NCBI GenBank assembly: GCA_031278535.1 | Contig: JAITKH010000287.1 | Span: forward strand, 1 to 5,676 | Direction of reading: 5' to 3' | DNA length: 5,676 nucleotides | Source: Planctomycetota bacterium | GTDB taxonomy: Bacteria; Planctomycetota; SZUA-567 | Part shown: positions 1-5,404 of the stretch, in pieces | Layout of the letters: every line of letters starts with the position of its first letter | Numbering within the stretch: the stretch's first letter is position 1 | Made by a program: the position numbers and the translations under genes | Notes under the pieces: generated by a model | What the model was told of the DNA's origin: nothing | The model's input: the letters and a program-made list of their open reading frames with translations, nothing else | Database searches by the model: none

Positions 1-26
1 CCCCGGTTCATCCGGTTTCTGCCTAC

Positions 27-43
27 GGGGAAGTGAATTCCCC
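27..43. repeat. Short inverted repeat at window edge
   Basis: The arms ggggaa (27-32) and ttcccc (38-43) can form a 6-bp stem with a 5-base loop. No T-run follows on the plus strand, so it is not a convincing terminator. The first 95 bases otherwise hold no gene I can support. In frame 1 a short tail of codons ends at TGA 34-36, which could be the end of a gene lying to the left, but it is too short to judge. Confidence 0.25.
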
Positions 44-95
44 TTCGGCATCAGAGGTCAATCCCGGAACAAACGGACTTCAGAATTTGTAAGGA

Positions 96-467
96 TTGAG
101 ACTGTACAGACCACTAGTGCTGCAGGCCTTTCTCCAGCGGGTGGTGAACGGAGGGGCGCTTATCGCCCGTGGGATGGCGGTGGGCCGGGGCCGAGTGGAT
201 CTGTGCATCCAGTATGCCGGCAAGCCTTACCCAGTGGAGCTGAAGCTGGCTGGCTGCGGCGCCAAGAGCTGCGGTCTGGAGCAAACGGTCGGGTATATGG
301 GCACCTTCGGGGCGAAGGAGGTGTGGCTGGTCATCTTCGACCGCAGCCCGAAGAAGTCTTGACCGAAAAAGATTGCCTGGTCCACGGAGAAGATTGCGGA
401 CGGCAAGGTTGTCCATGTCGTCGGGTGCCGAGGAGTTGAGGAAAAACCATGGATCGCAAGTTCGTGA
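96..467 (+). pseudogene. C-terminal remnant of an AAA ATPase with PD-(D/E)XK nuclease-like domain
   Basis: The translation matches, from memory, the C-terminal part of bacterial AAA-family ATP-binding proteins that end in a restriction-endonuclease-like fold. It has a LQAFLQRVVNGG start, then GRGRVDL with Asp35, VELK with Glu48 and Lys50 (a D-x12-ExK nuclease signature), GLEQTVGYM, and VWLVIFDRSPKKS. The frame is interrupted by TGA at 360-362, where relatives have SW followed by a basic or acidic stretch. The same frame then continues as a recognisable tail (IAWSTEKIADGKVVHVVGC, to 428) and reaches the next stop at 465-467. Upstream, TAA at 90-92 closes the frame and nothing resembling the ATPase Walker motifs is present. 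It is therefore a 5'-truncated fragment with a nonsense mutation (TGG to TGA). The TTG at 96 is only the first possible start and is not thought to be used. A role in nucleic-acid processing or toxin-like activity for the intact family is unproven. Confidence 0.72.
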
Positions 468-539
468 TGAATGCTTTCCCGCGCACTCAAGCCTGGGACT
501 GGCGCTTTCCGGTGGCGAATCCGGGCATCGCTCTCCGCC

Positions 540-942
540 ATGCGCCGACGAGCCCTTATCCGCGCTTTGGTCCTGTTCCTTGCCTTCCTCGCCGGTTTTG
601 CCGCGTTACGGGCGAAAGACATTCGCGGGCCCGGATTGCCGCCGGGTTGCCGGAAGGAATTTGCCGACGAGGCGCATATGCTTGGGCGGACAGGGTTGCG
701 AGGTGCGGGAGGAATGGCTCAAAGTCTGGATGCTGACATTGCAGGCCGAAACTTCGCCAGATCGGAGTGTACTATGGCAAGCCATCCACGCCATGCGACG
801 TCTTTCTCTCCGGCAGGATTTTTCGCGGACCGTCTATTTTTCCGAGACCGGGCTCGAAGTGCGGCGTTTGACGACGGAACAGAACCGGCGGGGGCCGCAG
901 GAATCGGAGAAGAACGGGGAAGCGCCGCCTACGGATCGATGA
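540..942 (+). pseudogene. Small exported protein gene, apparently frameshifted
   Basis: Two reading frames abut. From ATG 540, frame 3 gives a classical signal-peptide pattern: MRRRALIR, then the hydrophobic core ALVLFLAFLAGFAALRA, then a polar stretch to about residue 50. From about 680-705 the coding signal moves to frame 1, reading CEVREEWLKVWMLTL and on to TGA 940-942. Third codon positions are about two-thirds G/C in each segment, and the second positions of the frame 1 part are AT-richer, as in real genes. Joining them requires skipping one base, so one extra base (mutation or sequencing error) is inferred, giving a protein of about 133 residues. I do not recognise the family. No Shine-Dalgarno precedes 540. 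ATG 471 in the same frame would add a long basic leader, and ATG 449 in frame 2 has a GAGG upstream but loses frame. The end overlaps the convergent minus-strand gene by 14 bases. Confidence 0.42.
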
Positions 943-1951
943 AGATGTGCCGGAGGGAAACGAACGAGTCCGGCCTGACGTTCAGGGCGGACCAGATTGC
1001 CAGGCGACGGACACCGGGATCGGGATCCCCTGTCGCCGCTTGTTCCAGCGCTATTTCCGCGTTTCGTTCAAAAAGGGAATGGCGCTGGACGATTTTCCGA
1101 TCTTTGTCCACTACGCCGTGCCGGATGATGCCGAGTCGCAGGATCGCCTCCTTGCGCCAGCAAGTTTCGGCGTCTTCCCGGGCGATCCGCGCCGTTGCCG
1201 GAAGGCTGGCAAATCTTTCCATTTCACCAAGCGCCGAGCCGGATTTCCAATGAAAGAGGCGGAGAATTTCGCCAAGGCGATCGGCGTAGGCGGCGGCATG
1301 TTCGGCCATGCCAATCCGGCCTGTCCGGATCAGGAAGGCGCGGCTGTCTTGTATCCCCCGTAATTTGAAGATGAGTCCTGTCATGTAGACCAGTATGGTC
1401 GACTTGTCGCGGGTCAGGTGACGGCCGCAAAGCAGGATCGCCTGGAGGGCTTCCTGTGCCTCGGCCGGTCTTCCCTCACGTTCCGCCCGCGCCGCCCGCC
1501 GACGGAGCGCCTCGAGATAACTTCTGAGGACCGCGAAATCGGGCTGCTGTGCCGTCAACCGATCAAAATCGGGATAGTACTCTGGAGTCAGCCGGCACTC
1601 GCCCATCCGCGCCGCCGCCAGGAGTTCCAAGACGCCACCACTGTCTTCGCCGCCATCGGCTAGAATATCCTTTTCCGTCGGGTACAGTTTTTCCAGGCGG
1701 CTGAAGGCGGCGGCGGCGTTTTCCGTACCGGCCGGGAAAGGGGTCAGTTCCGCAAGTCCGGCATCGGTGTCCCAGATCGACAGCATCCAGGGGACGGACA
1801 TGGAACTCCCATATCCGACGGGGGCAAAGGTGGACAGATCATGGAGAATTTCCGCCTGTCTGGGTGTGATGCCAACGTCATCGCCAGCCCGGATCCCCTG
1901 GGCAAGGGAAAAGGCAAGAATGGCGAAAAAGGCGCCTGTCGCTTGAAGCAA
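929..1951 (-). CDS. Exported helical-repeat protein of unknown function
   Basis: A 340-residue protein. The TTG start (1949-1951) is chosen because it follows a clear GAGGAG ribosome site, encodes a hydrophobic leader (residues 4-18, likely cleavage after IRA near 22), and no other start codon lies between it and the upstream in-frame stop. The mature part is almost all predicted helix. Residues 106-200 contain paired helices with a TPR-like pattern (EGRPAEAQEALQAILLCGRH). Residues 262-333 have a HEAT-like look (KEAILRLGIIRHG, then GDPDPGVRRLAIWSAL). From memory, exported proteins built the same way (a GECRL-like Cys motif, a helix pair ending in GRHL, a C-terminal DPDPxVR) are common uncharacterised proteins in planctomycetes. 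No catalytic motif is visible. The gene starts 15 bases after the mutM stop and in the same frame, so the two are probably co-transcribed. Function is unknown; a periplasmic scaffold or substrate-binding role is only a guess. Confidence 0.85.
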   Translation of the reverse strand: MLQATGAFFAILAFSLAQGIRAGDDVGITPRQAEILHDLSTFAPVGYGSSMSVPWMLSIWDTDAGLAELTPFPAGTENAAAAFSRLEKLYPTEKDILADGGEDSGGVLELLAAARMGECRLTPEYYPDFDRLTAQQPDFAVLRSYLEALRRRAARAEREGRPAEAQEALQAILLCGRHLTRDKSTILVYMTGLIFKLRGIQDSRAFLIRTGRIGMAEHAAAYADRLGEILRLFHWKSGSALGEMERFASLPATARIAREDAETCWRKEAILRLGIIRHGVVDKDRKIVQRHSLFERNAEIALEQAATGDPDPGVRRLAIWSALNVRPDSFVSLRHIFIDP

Positions 1952-1966
1952 GCCCGTCTCCTCGCG

Positions 1967-2791
1967 TCAACCCTGGCATTCCGGACAGAAAAATGTCGAA
2001 CGGCCGCCTATGCGGATGGATTGGATTTTGCCGTCGCAACCGGGGCAGGTGCCGCCCGCCTTTCCATACACCTGGAGGGATTGTTGGAAACCGCCCTCGC
2101 TTCCGTCAATCGTCCGGTAATTCCGGATGGTGCTGCCGCCTTGACGGATGGCGCGGCGAAGAACGGTCTTGATCGCCCGTACCACCCTTTCCCATTCCAC
2201 CGGCGTCAGATCGCTGGTCGGCCGCCTTGGATCGATTCCTGCGGCATGGAGCGCCTCGCTGGCATAGATGTTTCCCACTCCCGCCACCGTCTTTTGATCC
2301 ATAAGAAAAGATTTGACCGGGAGCGTTCTTTTCTTCGCTAAAGCAAGAAGCAAGCCGCCGGTGAAACCGCGTTCCAGCGGTTCGGGTCCCAGGCGGTCGC
2401 ATTCGGGAGGAATGCCGCCGGGGCGGGGCAAATCCGCCAGCTTGAGGAAACCGAAACGCCGCGCGTCGGAAAAGCGGAGTTCCAGACCATCCAAAAGGTT
2501 GAAAATAACCCGGTCATGCCTGTCCCGCGGCGTCCCGGAAGGATCGACGCGGAAACGGCCGGTCATGCCGAGATGCGCCAAGAGCGCCAGATTCTCCGGA
2601 AAATCAATCAGGATGTACTTGGCCCGGCGCCTGATCCTGAGAATCTCCTTTCCCGCCAGTCGACGGCCGGCCGCTGCGGCGTCAAATGGGAAACGCAGCC
2701 GGCCAAGAGACAGCGCTCCCGTTGTTGTTTTTCCTTTCAACGCCCTGTTCAATGCCCTGACCACGGTTTCGACTTCCGGTAATTCCGGCAT
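1967..2791 (-). CDS. mutM: Formamidopyrimidine-DNA glycosylase (Fpg/MutM)
   Basis: A base-excision-repair enzyme that removes 8-oxoguanine and formamidopyrimidines and nicks the abasic site by beta,delta-elimination. The 274-residue product matches the usual family length (269 in E. coli). It starts MPELPEVETVV, giving the catalytic N-terminal Pro2 and Glu3 after Met removal. Lys58 in RRAKYILI is the conserved DNA-contacting lysine. HLGMTGRFRV lies near 73-82, and the helix-two-turn-helix VAGVGNIYASEALHAAGI lies at about 169-186 with Asn174. QGGSTIRNY precedes a C-terminal zinc finger with Cys249, Cys252, Cys269 and Cys272 and the conserved Arg264. ATG 2791 is chosen over upstream in-frame starts because the family begins exactly there and AAAGGA precedes it by five bases. 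All key residues are intact. Nei and EndoVIII are excluded by the MPELPEVET start and the Lys58 context. Confidence 0.98.
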   Translation of the reverse strand: MPELPEVETVVRALNRALKGKTTTGALSLGRLRFPFDAAAAGRRLAGKEILRIRRRAKYILIDFPENLALLAHLGMTGRFRVDPSGTPRDRHDRVIFNLLDGLELRFSDARRFGFLKLADLPRPGGIPPECDRLGPEPLERGFTGGLLLALAKKRTLPVKSFLMDQKTVAGVGNIYASEALHAAGIDPRRPTSDLTPVEWERVVRAIKTVLRRAIRQGGSTIRNYRTIDGSEGGFQQSLQVYGKAGGTCPGCDGKIQSIRIGGRSTFFCPECQG

Positions 2792-2814
2792 GGCATTCCT
2801 TTTCACTGTCCGCG

Positions 2815-2889
2815 CCGTCCAGGCGGTGCGCACGGGGGATGAAGGGGAGGAAAAAAGGGCATCGCCCGAAAGAAACCGGCCCTGGACGG
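2815..2889. repeat. 9-bp inverted repeat in the mutM / protease divergent promoter region
   Basis: The arms ccgtccagg (2815-2823) and cctggacgg (2881-2889) are perfect inverted copies 57 bases apart. A third partial copy, gtccag, lies at 2917-2922 and overlaps the predicted mutM -35. The spacing is long for a hairpin, so paired operator half-sites for a regulator are at least as likely, if it is functional at all. A small gggc/gccc stem (2857-2867) sits between the arms. Confidence 0.35.
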
Positions 2890-2892
2890 AAA

Positions 2893-2921
2893 ATTATATC
2901 GTAAGCGCACCCGGCGGTCCA
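2893..2921 (-). promoter_or_regulatory. Predicted sigma70-like promoter for mutM
   Basis: Read on the minus strand, a perfect TATAAT (-10, plus-strand 2893-2898) is preceded by TGGACC (-35, plus-strand 2916-2921; four of six matches to TTGACA) with exactly 17 bases between them. Transcription would start near 2885 and leave a leader of roughly 95 bases before mutM. The same A/T-rich patch (TTATAT) could serve the divergent gene at 2959, but no good -35 is visible in that direction. Confidence 0.5.
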
Positions 2922-2958
2922 GATGCGCGACAAGAGGAAGATGGAGAGGGAAGGAAAC

Positions 2959-4035
2959 ATGAAAAGCGTTTTGTTCTTCGCCATCCTGCTGGCGGGTGGC
3001 GTTGCCTTGTCGGCGTGGATGGGCATTGCGGACTCGCGTTTGGCTGCCGGGCGCGGGACCAGTCTCAATAATTCGCAAAAAAATCCAGTGTTACGGGAAG
3101 GGGAAGTGTTAATCTGGGACCCGAATTCGTCGGCTCCATTGCCGATTCCCCCGAGTCGGACCAAGCCGCCGCCAGTCCCGATCCGCCGTCCCGATGCATA
3201 TGCGCCGATTTACGAGCCTGCCTACGCCAGCCATCCCTTTTACCGGAACACGCGTCGGCTGATGTCGCTTGCCAAACCGCTCGGTTCCCCACATTCTGGC
3301 GATTGGCGCACTCTTGTGCGGGAACCTGAGCAGGATTTCGACCAGTTCGTCCGTGATTCCCGCCGGTCCGGAGGAACACTGGTGGTGCAGCCCATAGGCG
3401 ATCTTCCCGCCGATCAAAGGCGGGCCATCGGCCATGTTCTTGACGCAATATCCGCCTTTTTCGGCGTACAGGCGATTTGCGCCTCACCCATTTCCCTATC
3501 CGTTCTTCCGTCCGGTTGCTTTCGTACGACAGACGGCTGGAAACAAATCAACGCCGAGGCGCTGATGTCGGGGACACTTGGGCCCTTGGTGGGCGGGGGC
3601 GTCGCCGCCATAGTGGCGGTGACCGACCTTGATCTCTATCCCGGCGGCGATTGGCCCTTCGAATCCGCCTTCGGCTGGTCGTCCTATGATCAGGGTACGG
3701 CTGTTGTCTCCACCGCCAGGATAATCGATCGCTCCCCAGCCAACCGGGGCCGAAACCTGTTCCGGCTGACCAAGTTATTTATTCACGAGCTCAGTCATAC
3801 CTACGCTCTCAAACATTGTTCTTTATTCAATTGTCTGATGAACGGCAGCGGCAACCTGAGGGAAAGCGATGCAAAACCCTTGTCGCTTTGTCCCGATTGC
3901 CTTGCCAAGCTGTCGTTGGTTACCGGCCGTGATCCCGGTGCGCATGTTGCCGAAATGATCGGCCTCTGCCGCGCGAAAGGATTTTCCGCAGACGCCAGAT
4001 ATTATCGCCTCGCTTCGCGGGCGTTGAAGTTGTAA
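2959..4035 (+). CDS. Exported archaemetzincin-type zinc metallopeptidase
   Basis: A 358-residue protein. ATG 2959 is chosen because AAGGA precedes it closely and it begins a signal peptide (MKSVLFFAILLAGGVALSAW). Residues about 55-75 are Pro-rich, likely a linker. The family domain follows: GDW at 114-116, EQDFDQF, LVVQPIGDL, TDLDLYP at 222-228 with Trp232, and the active site HELSHTYALKHC (His276, Glu277, His280, third zinc ligand His286). It ends with the archaemetzincin second-metal signature: Cys287, Cys292, Met294, MNGSGNLRESD, Cys311 and Cys314. This HExxHx5HCx4CxM...CxxC pattern defines the archaemetzincins (archaeal AmzA, animal AMZ1/AMZ2), peptidases of poorly known substrate. The positions usually Gly in HExGHxxG are Ser279 and Ala283, while all metal ligands and the catalytic Glu remain, so activity is expected. 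The secretion signal suggests an envelope or extracellular role. It lies 83 bases upstream of a YTV-like protein on the same strand. Confidence 0.93.
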   Translation: MKSVLFFAILLAGGVALSAWMGIADSRLAAGRGTSLNNSQKNPVLREGEVLIWDPNSSAPLPIPPSRTKPPPVPIRRPDAYAPIYEPAYASHPFYRNTRRLMSLAKPLGSPHSGDWRTLVREPEQDFDQFVRDSRRSGGTLVVQPIGDLPADQRRAIGHVLDAISAFFGVQAICASPISLSVLPSGCFRTTDGWKQINAEALMSGTLGPLVGGGVAAIVAVTDLDLYPGGDWPFESAFGWSSYDQGTAVVSTARIIDRSPANRGRNLFRLTKLFIHELSHTYALKHCSLFNCLMNGSGNLRESDAKPLSLCPDCLAKLSLVTGRDPGAHVAEMIGLCRAKGFSADARYYRLASRALKL

Positions 4036-4118
4036 TATTCCGCAAAATTTGGAGAAGACGATGTATATGCCTGACGAATTGCAACCATGGACATTCCGAA
4101 CGGGCAAAGGAGAAAAGC

Positions 4119-4889
4119 ATGAAAAATGCGATAGTGGCGGTTCTGGCGGTTCTGGGTCTGGCGCCCCTGGCGCCGGCGGCGAACAGTTGCGCTCCCCCTC
4201 CAAGAGAGAAATGGGTGGAGGTGTGCGAGACGGTCCGGGTTCGCGTCCCTGTTGTCGAATACGTTGAGGAACCTTGCGAGGTCAAGGTGAATCGCATGGT
4301 TCCCCGCGAACAAGAGGTCTCCGTCAATGCAGGCAAATGGGTATTCGAGGAAAGCGAAATCCAGGACTGCAAGAAAGTGGTTGAATGCGAAACATACACG
4401 GTGAATGTCACCCGGTACGAAACGCGGCGCGAGACCCGTGTCCGCAGGATTCCGCAGGTGGTGTGCGAGGAAGAGGAGAAGACCGTTGTCGCCAGGGTTC
4501 CAGAGATGGCGTGCGATCCCGCCACCGGCAGGATGATCAGGACATGGCGGGAGGAATGCCGCACTGTTACCGTTCCGGTGAGGCGGACGATCATGGTGGA
4601 GGAGCCGTATATTGTTGAGGTAAAATATCCGGTCCAGGTGCCGGTCGTCAGGACCAGGGAGGTGGTGCGCGAGGTGCCCGTCGTCCGGAAGATTCGGACT
4701 CCGAAATATGTTTGTGACGTGCGGAAGAAAACCGTCAAGGTAATGGAACCGAAGGTGGAGACCCAAACCGTCATGCGCAGGCGCGCGGTCAAGACCTACA
4801 GGACGATTGAGAAACAGGTGACAAAGCGGATAAAGATTCCGGTCGCTCCCGAACTGTGCCAGCCGGATCCCTGCCGATCGACAGCCTGA
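4119..4889 (+). CDS. Exported Val/Thr/Arg/Glu-rich YTV-like envelope protein
   Basis: A 256-residue protein. ATG 4119 follows AAAGGAG by six bases and opens a signal peptide (MKNAIVAVLAVLGLAPLAPA, cleavage near 20-21). The mature part has almost no hydrophobic core. It consists of beta-prone runs in which Val alternates with Thr, Arg, Lys or Glu (ETYTVNVTRYETRRETRV at 91-108; VKYPVQVPVVRTREVVREV at 168-186). Eleven cysteines are spread through it (24, 36, 53, 84, 90, 116, 132, 147, 199, 247, 252). This composition, including the literal YTV, matches the YTV proteins described as cell-wall-associated in the planctomycete Rhodopirellula baltica. A structural, possibly disulfide-crosslinked envelope role is inferred from that. 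There is no lipobox at Cys24 and no membrane anchor. It probably shares a transcript with the upstream protease, since no terminator lies between them. Confidence 0.82.
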   Translation: MKNAIVAVLAVLGLAPLAPAANSCAPPPREKWVEVCETVRVRVPVVEYVEEPCEVKVNRMVPREQEVSVNAGKWVFEESEIQDCKKVVECETYTVNVTRYETRRETRVRRIPQVVCEEEEKTVVARVPEMACDPATGRMIRTWREECRTVTVPVRRTIMVEEPYIVEVKYPVQVPVVRTREVVREVPVVRKIRTPKYVCDVRKKTVKVMEPKVETQTVMRRRAVKTYRTIEKQVTKRIKIPVAPELCQPDPCRSTA

Positions 4890-4903
4890 TCGGTGCCGGT
4901 GAT

Positions 4904-5291
4904 TTCCCGAACAGCCGAACGGTTCCGTCAAGGCGGGGCCGTTCGATTTTCGTCATTGCCCCGCTTGCGGCTTATGCCGTGATCTGCGGCGCTGGGCATT
5001 ATTGACTGGATGCAAGGCGTTATGAAAGATGTCGACATCCGTCATGTCTGCCTGGACGTCAAAGCGGTGCGCGGTTCCGCGCATGCGCTGGACAACTTCT
5101 CCGCCCAAGAATTTGCCGCTGCGGCCTGAAATCACTGGGGTATTGAAAATTCACTACATTGGCTGCTTGATGTCGCTTTTCGCGAGGGCGGATGCAGGGT
5201 GCGGGCGGGATATGCGGCGGAAAACTTTCCCGTACCGCGTCATATGGCCTTGAACCTTCTCAAACAGGACACCCGAATCAAACGCGGCATA
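4904..5291 (+). mobile_element. ISAs1-family transposase relic, internally deleted
   Basis: Three pieces of one transposase can be read. Piece 1 (frame 2, about 4904-5002) resembles the N-terminus: a basic SRRGRS stretch, then PLAAYAVICGAGH, like the family's L..A.cAVicGA..W motif; it hits TGA at 5003-5005. Piece 2 (frame 3, about 5001-5126) reads IIDWMQGVMKDVDIRHVCLDVKAVRGS, corresponding to the region around the first catalytic Asp (family AIDGKTLRGS; Asp codon 5055-5057). Piece 3 (frame 3, 5130-5291) is the clear C-terminal signature NHWGIENSLHWLLDVAF, RAGYAAENF and HMALNLLKQ, with the catalytic Glu at 5145-5147. A TGA (5127-5129) stands where Arg usually precedes HWGIEN. The parts between pieces, including the second catalytic Asp, are deleted, and similarity ends abruptly after KRGI at 5291. 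It cannot make a functional transposase. It covers most of the 515-base stretch between the YTV-like gene and the next transposase. Confidence 0.78.
4916..4945 (+). terminator. Possible terminator hairpin after the YTV-like gene
   Basis: cgaacgg (4916-4922) pairs with ccgttcg (4939-4945) across a 16-base loop, and attttcg follows, a weak T-run. A competing stem uses gcggggc (4933-4939) with gccccgc (4958-4964), extended by caa/ttg with one bulged G. The two cannot form together. Both lie inside the ISAs1 relic, so the symmetry may be incidental. Confidence 0.3.
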
Positions 5292-5301
5292 GTGGACTTT
5301 T

Positions 5302-5325
5302 GGAAATTTTGTGGTTGTAATTTCC
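5302..5325. repeat. Hairpin in the leader of the second insertion sequence
   Basis: ggaaatt (5302-5308) and aatttcc (5319-5325) are perfect 7-bp arms around a 10-base loop, just inside the inferred IS left end and about 80 bases before the transposase start. In other IS elements, leader hairpins of this kind can block translation of transcripts entering from outside. That role here is only inferred. Confidence 0.4.
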
Positions 5326-5404
5326 GGCAGAGGTTGAAAAGCGGCATGGCGATTCTTTTCCTTGGTGTTGAACAGTCGCCTTGTATAAGGAGGAGGTTGT
5401 CGCC

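Noticed and set aside
449..736. A frame 2 ORF beginning MDRKFVMNAF
   Set aside because: It has a GAGG upstream, but the product is rich in Arg, Pro and Cys with no domain pattern, and the frame 3 / frame 1 pair explains the region better.
2313..3071. A 252-codon plus-strand ORF antisense to mutM
   Set aside because: It is a composition shadow of mutM, rich in Arg, Ser and Pro, and mutM is certain on the other strand.
4061..4267. A small frame 2 ORF starting MYMPDELQPW behind GGAGAAGACG, overlapping the start of the YTV-like gene
   Set aside because: The start has a good ribosome site, but the product becomes Gly/Ser-rich only because it reads the signal-peptide codons of the real gene out of frame. 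A translated leader is possible but unsupported.
3920..4931. Two long minus-strand ORFs opposite the YTV-like gene (290 and 309 codons)
   Set aside because: They are Thr/Ser-rich or His/Leu/Asp-rich mirror products of the repetitive Val/Arg/Glu coding sequence. The plus strand has the signal peptide and ribosome site.
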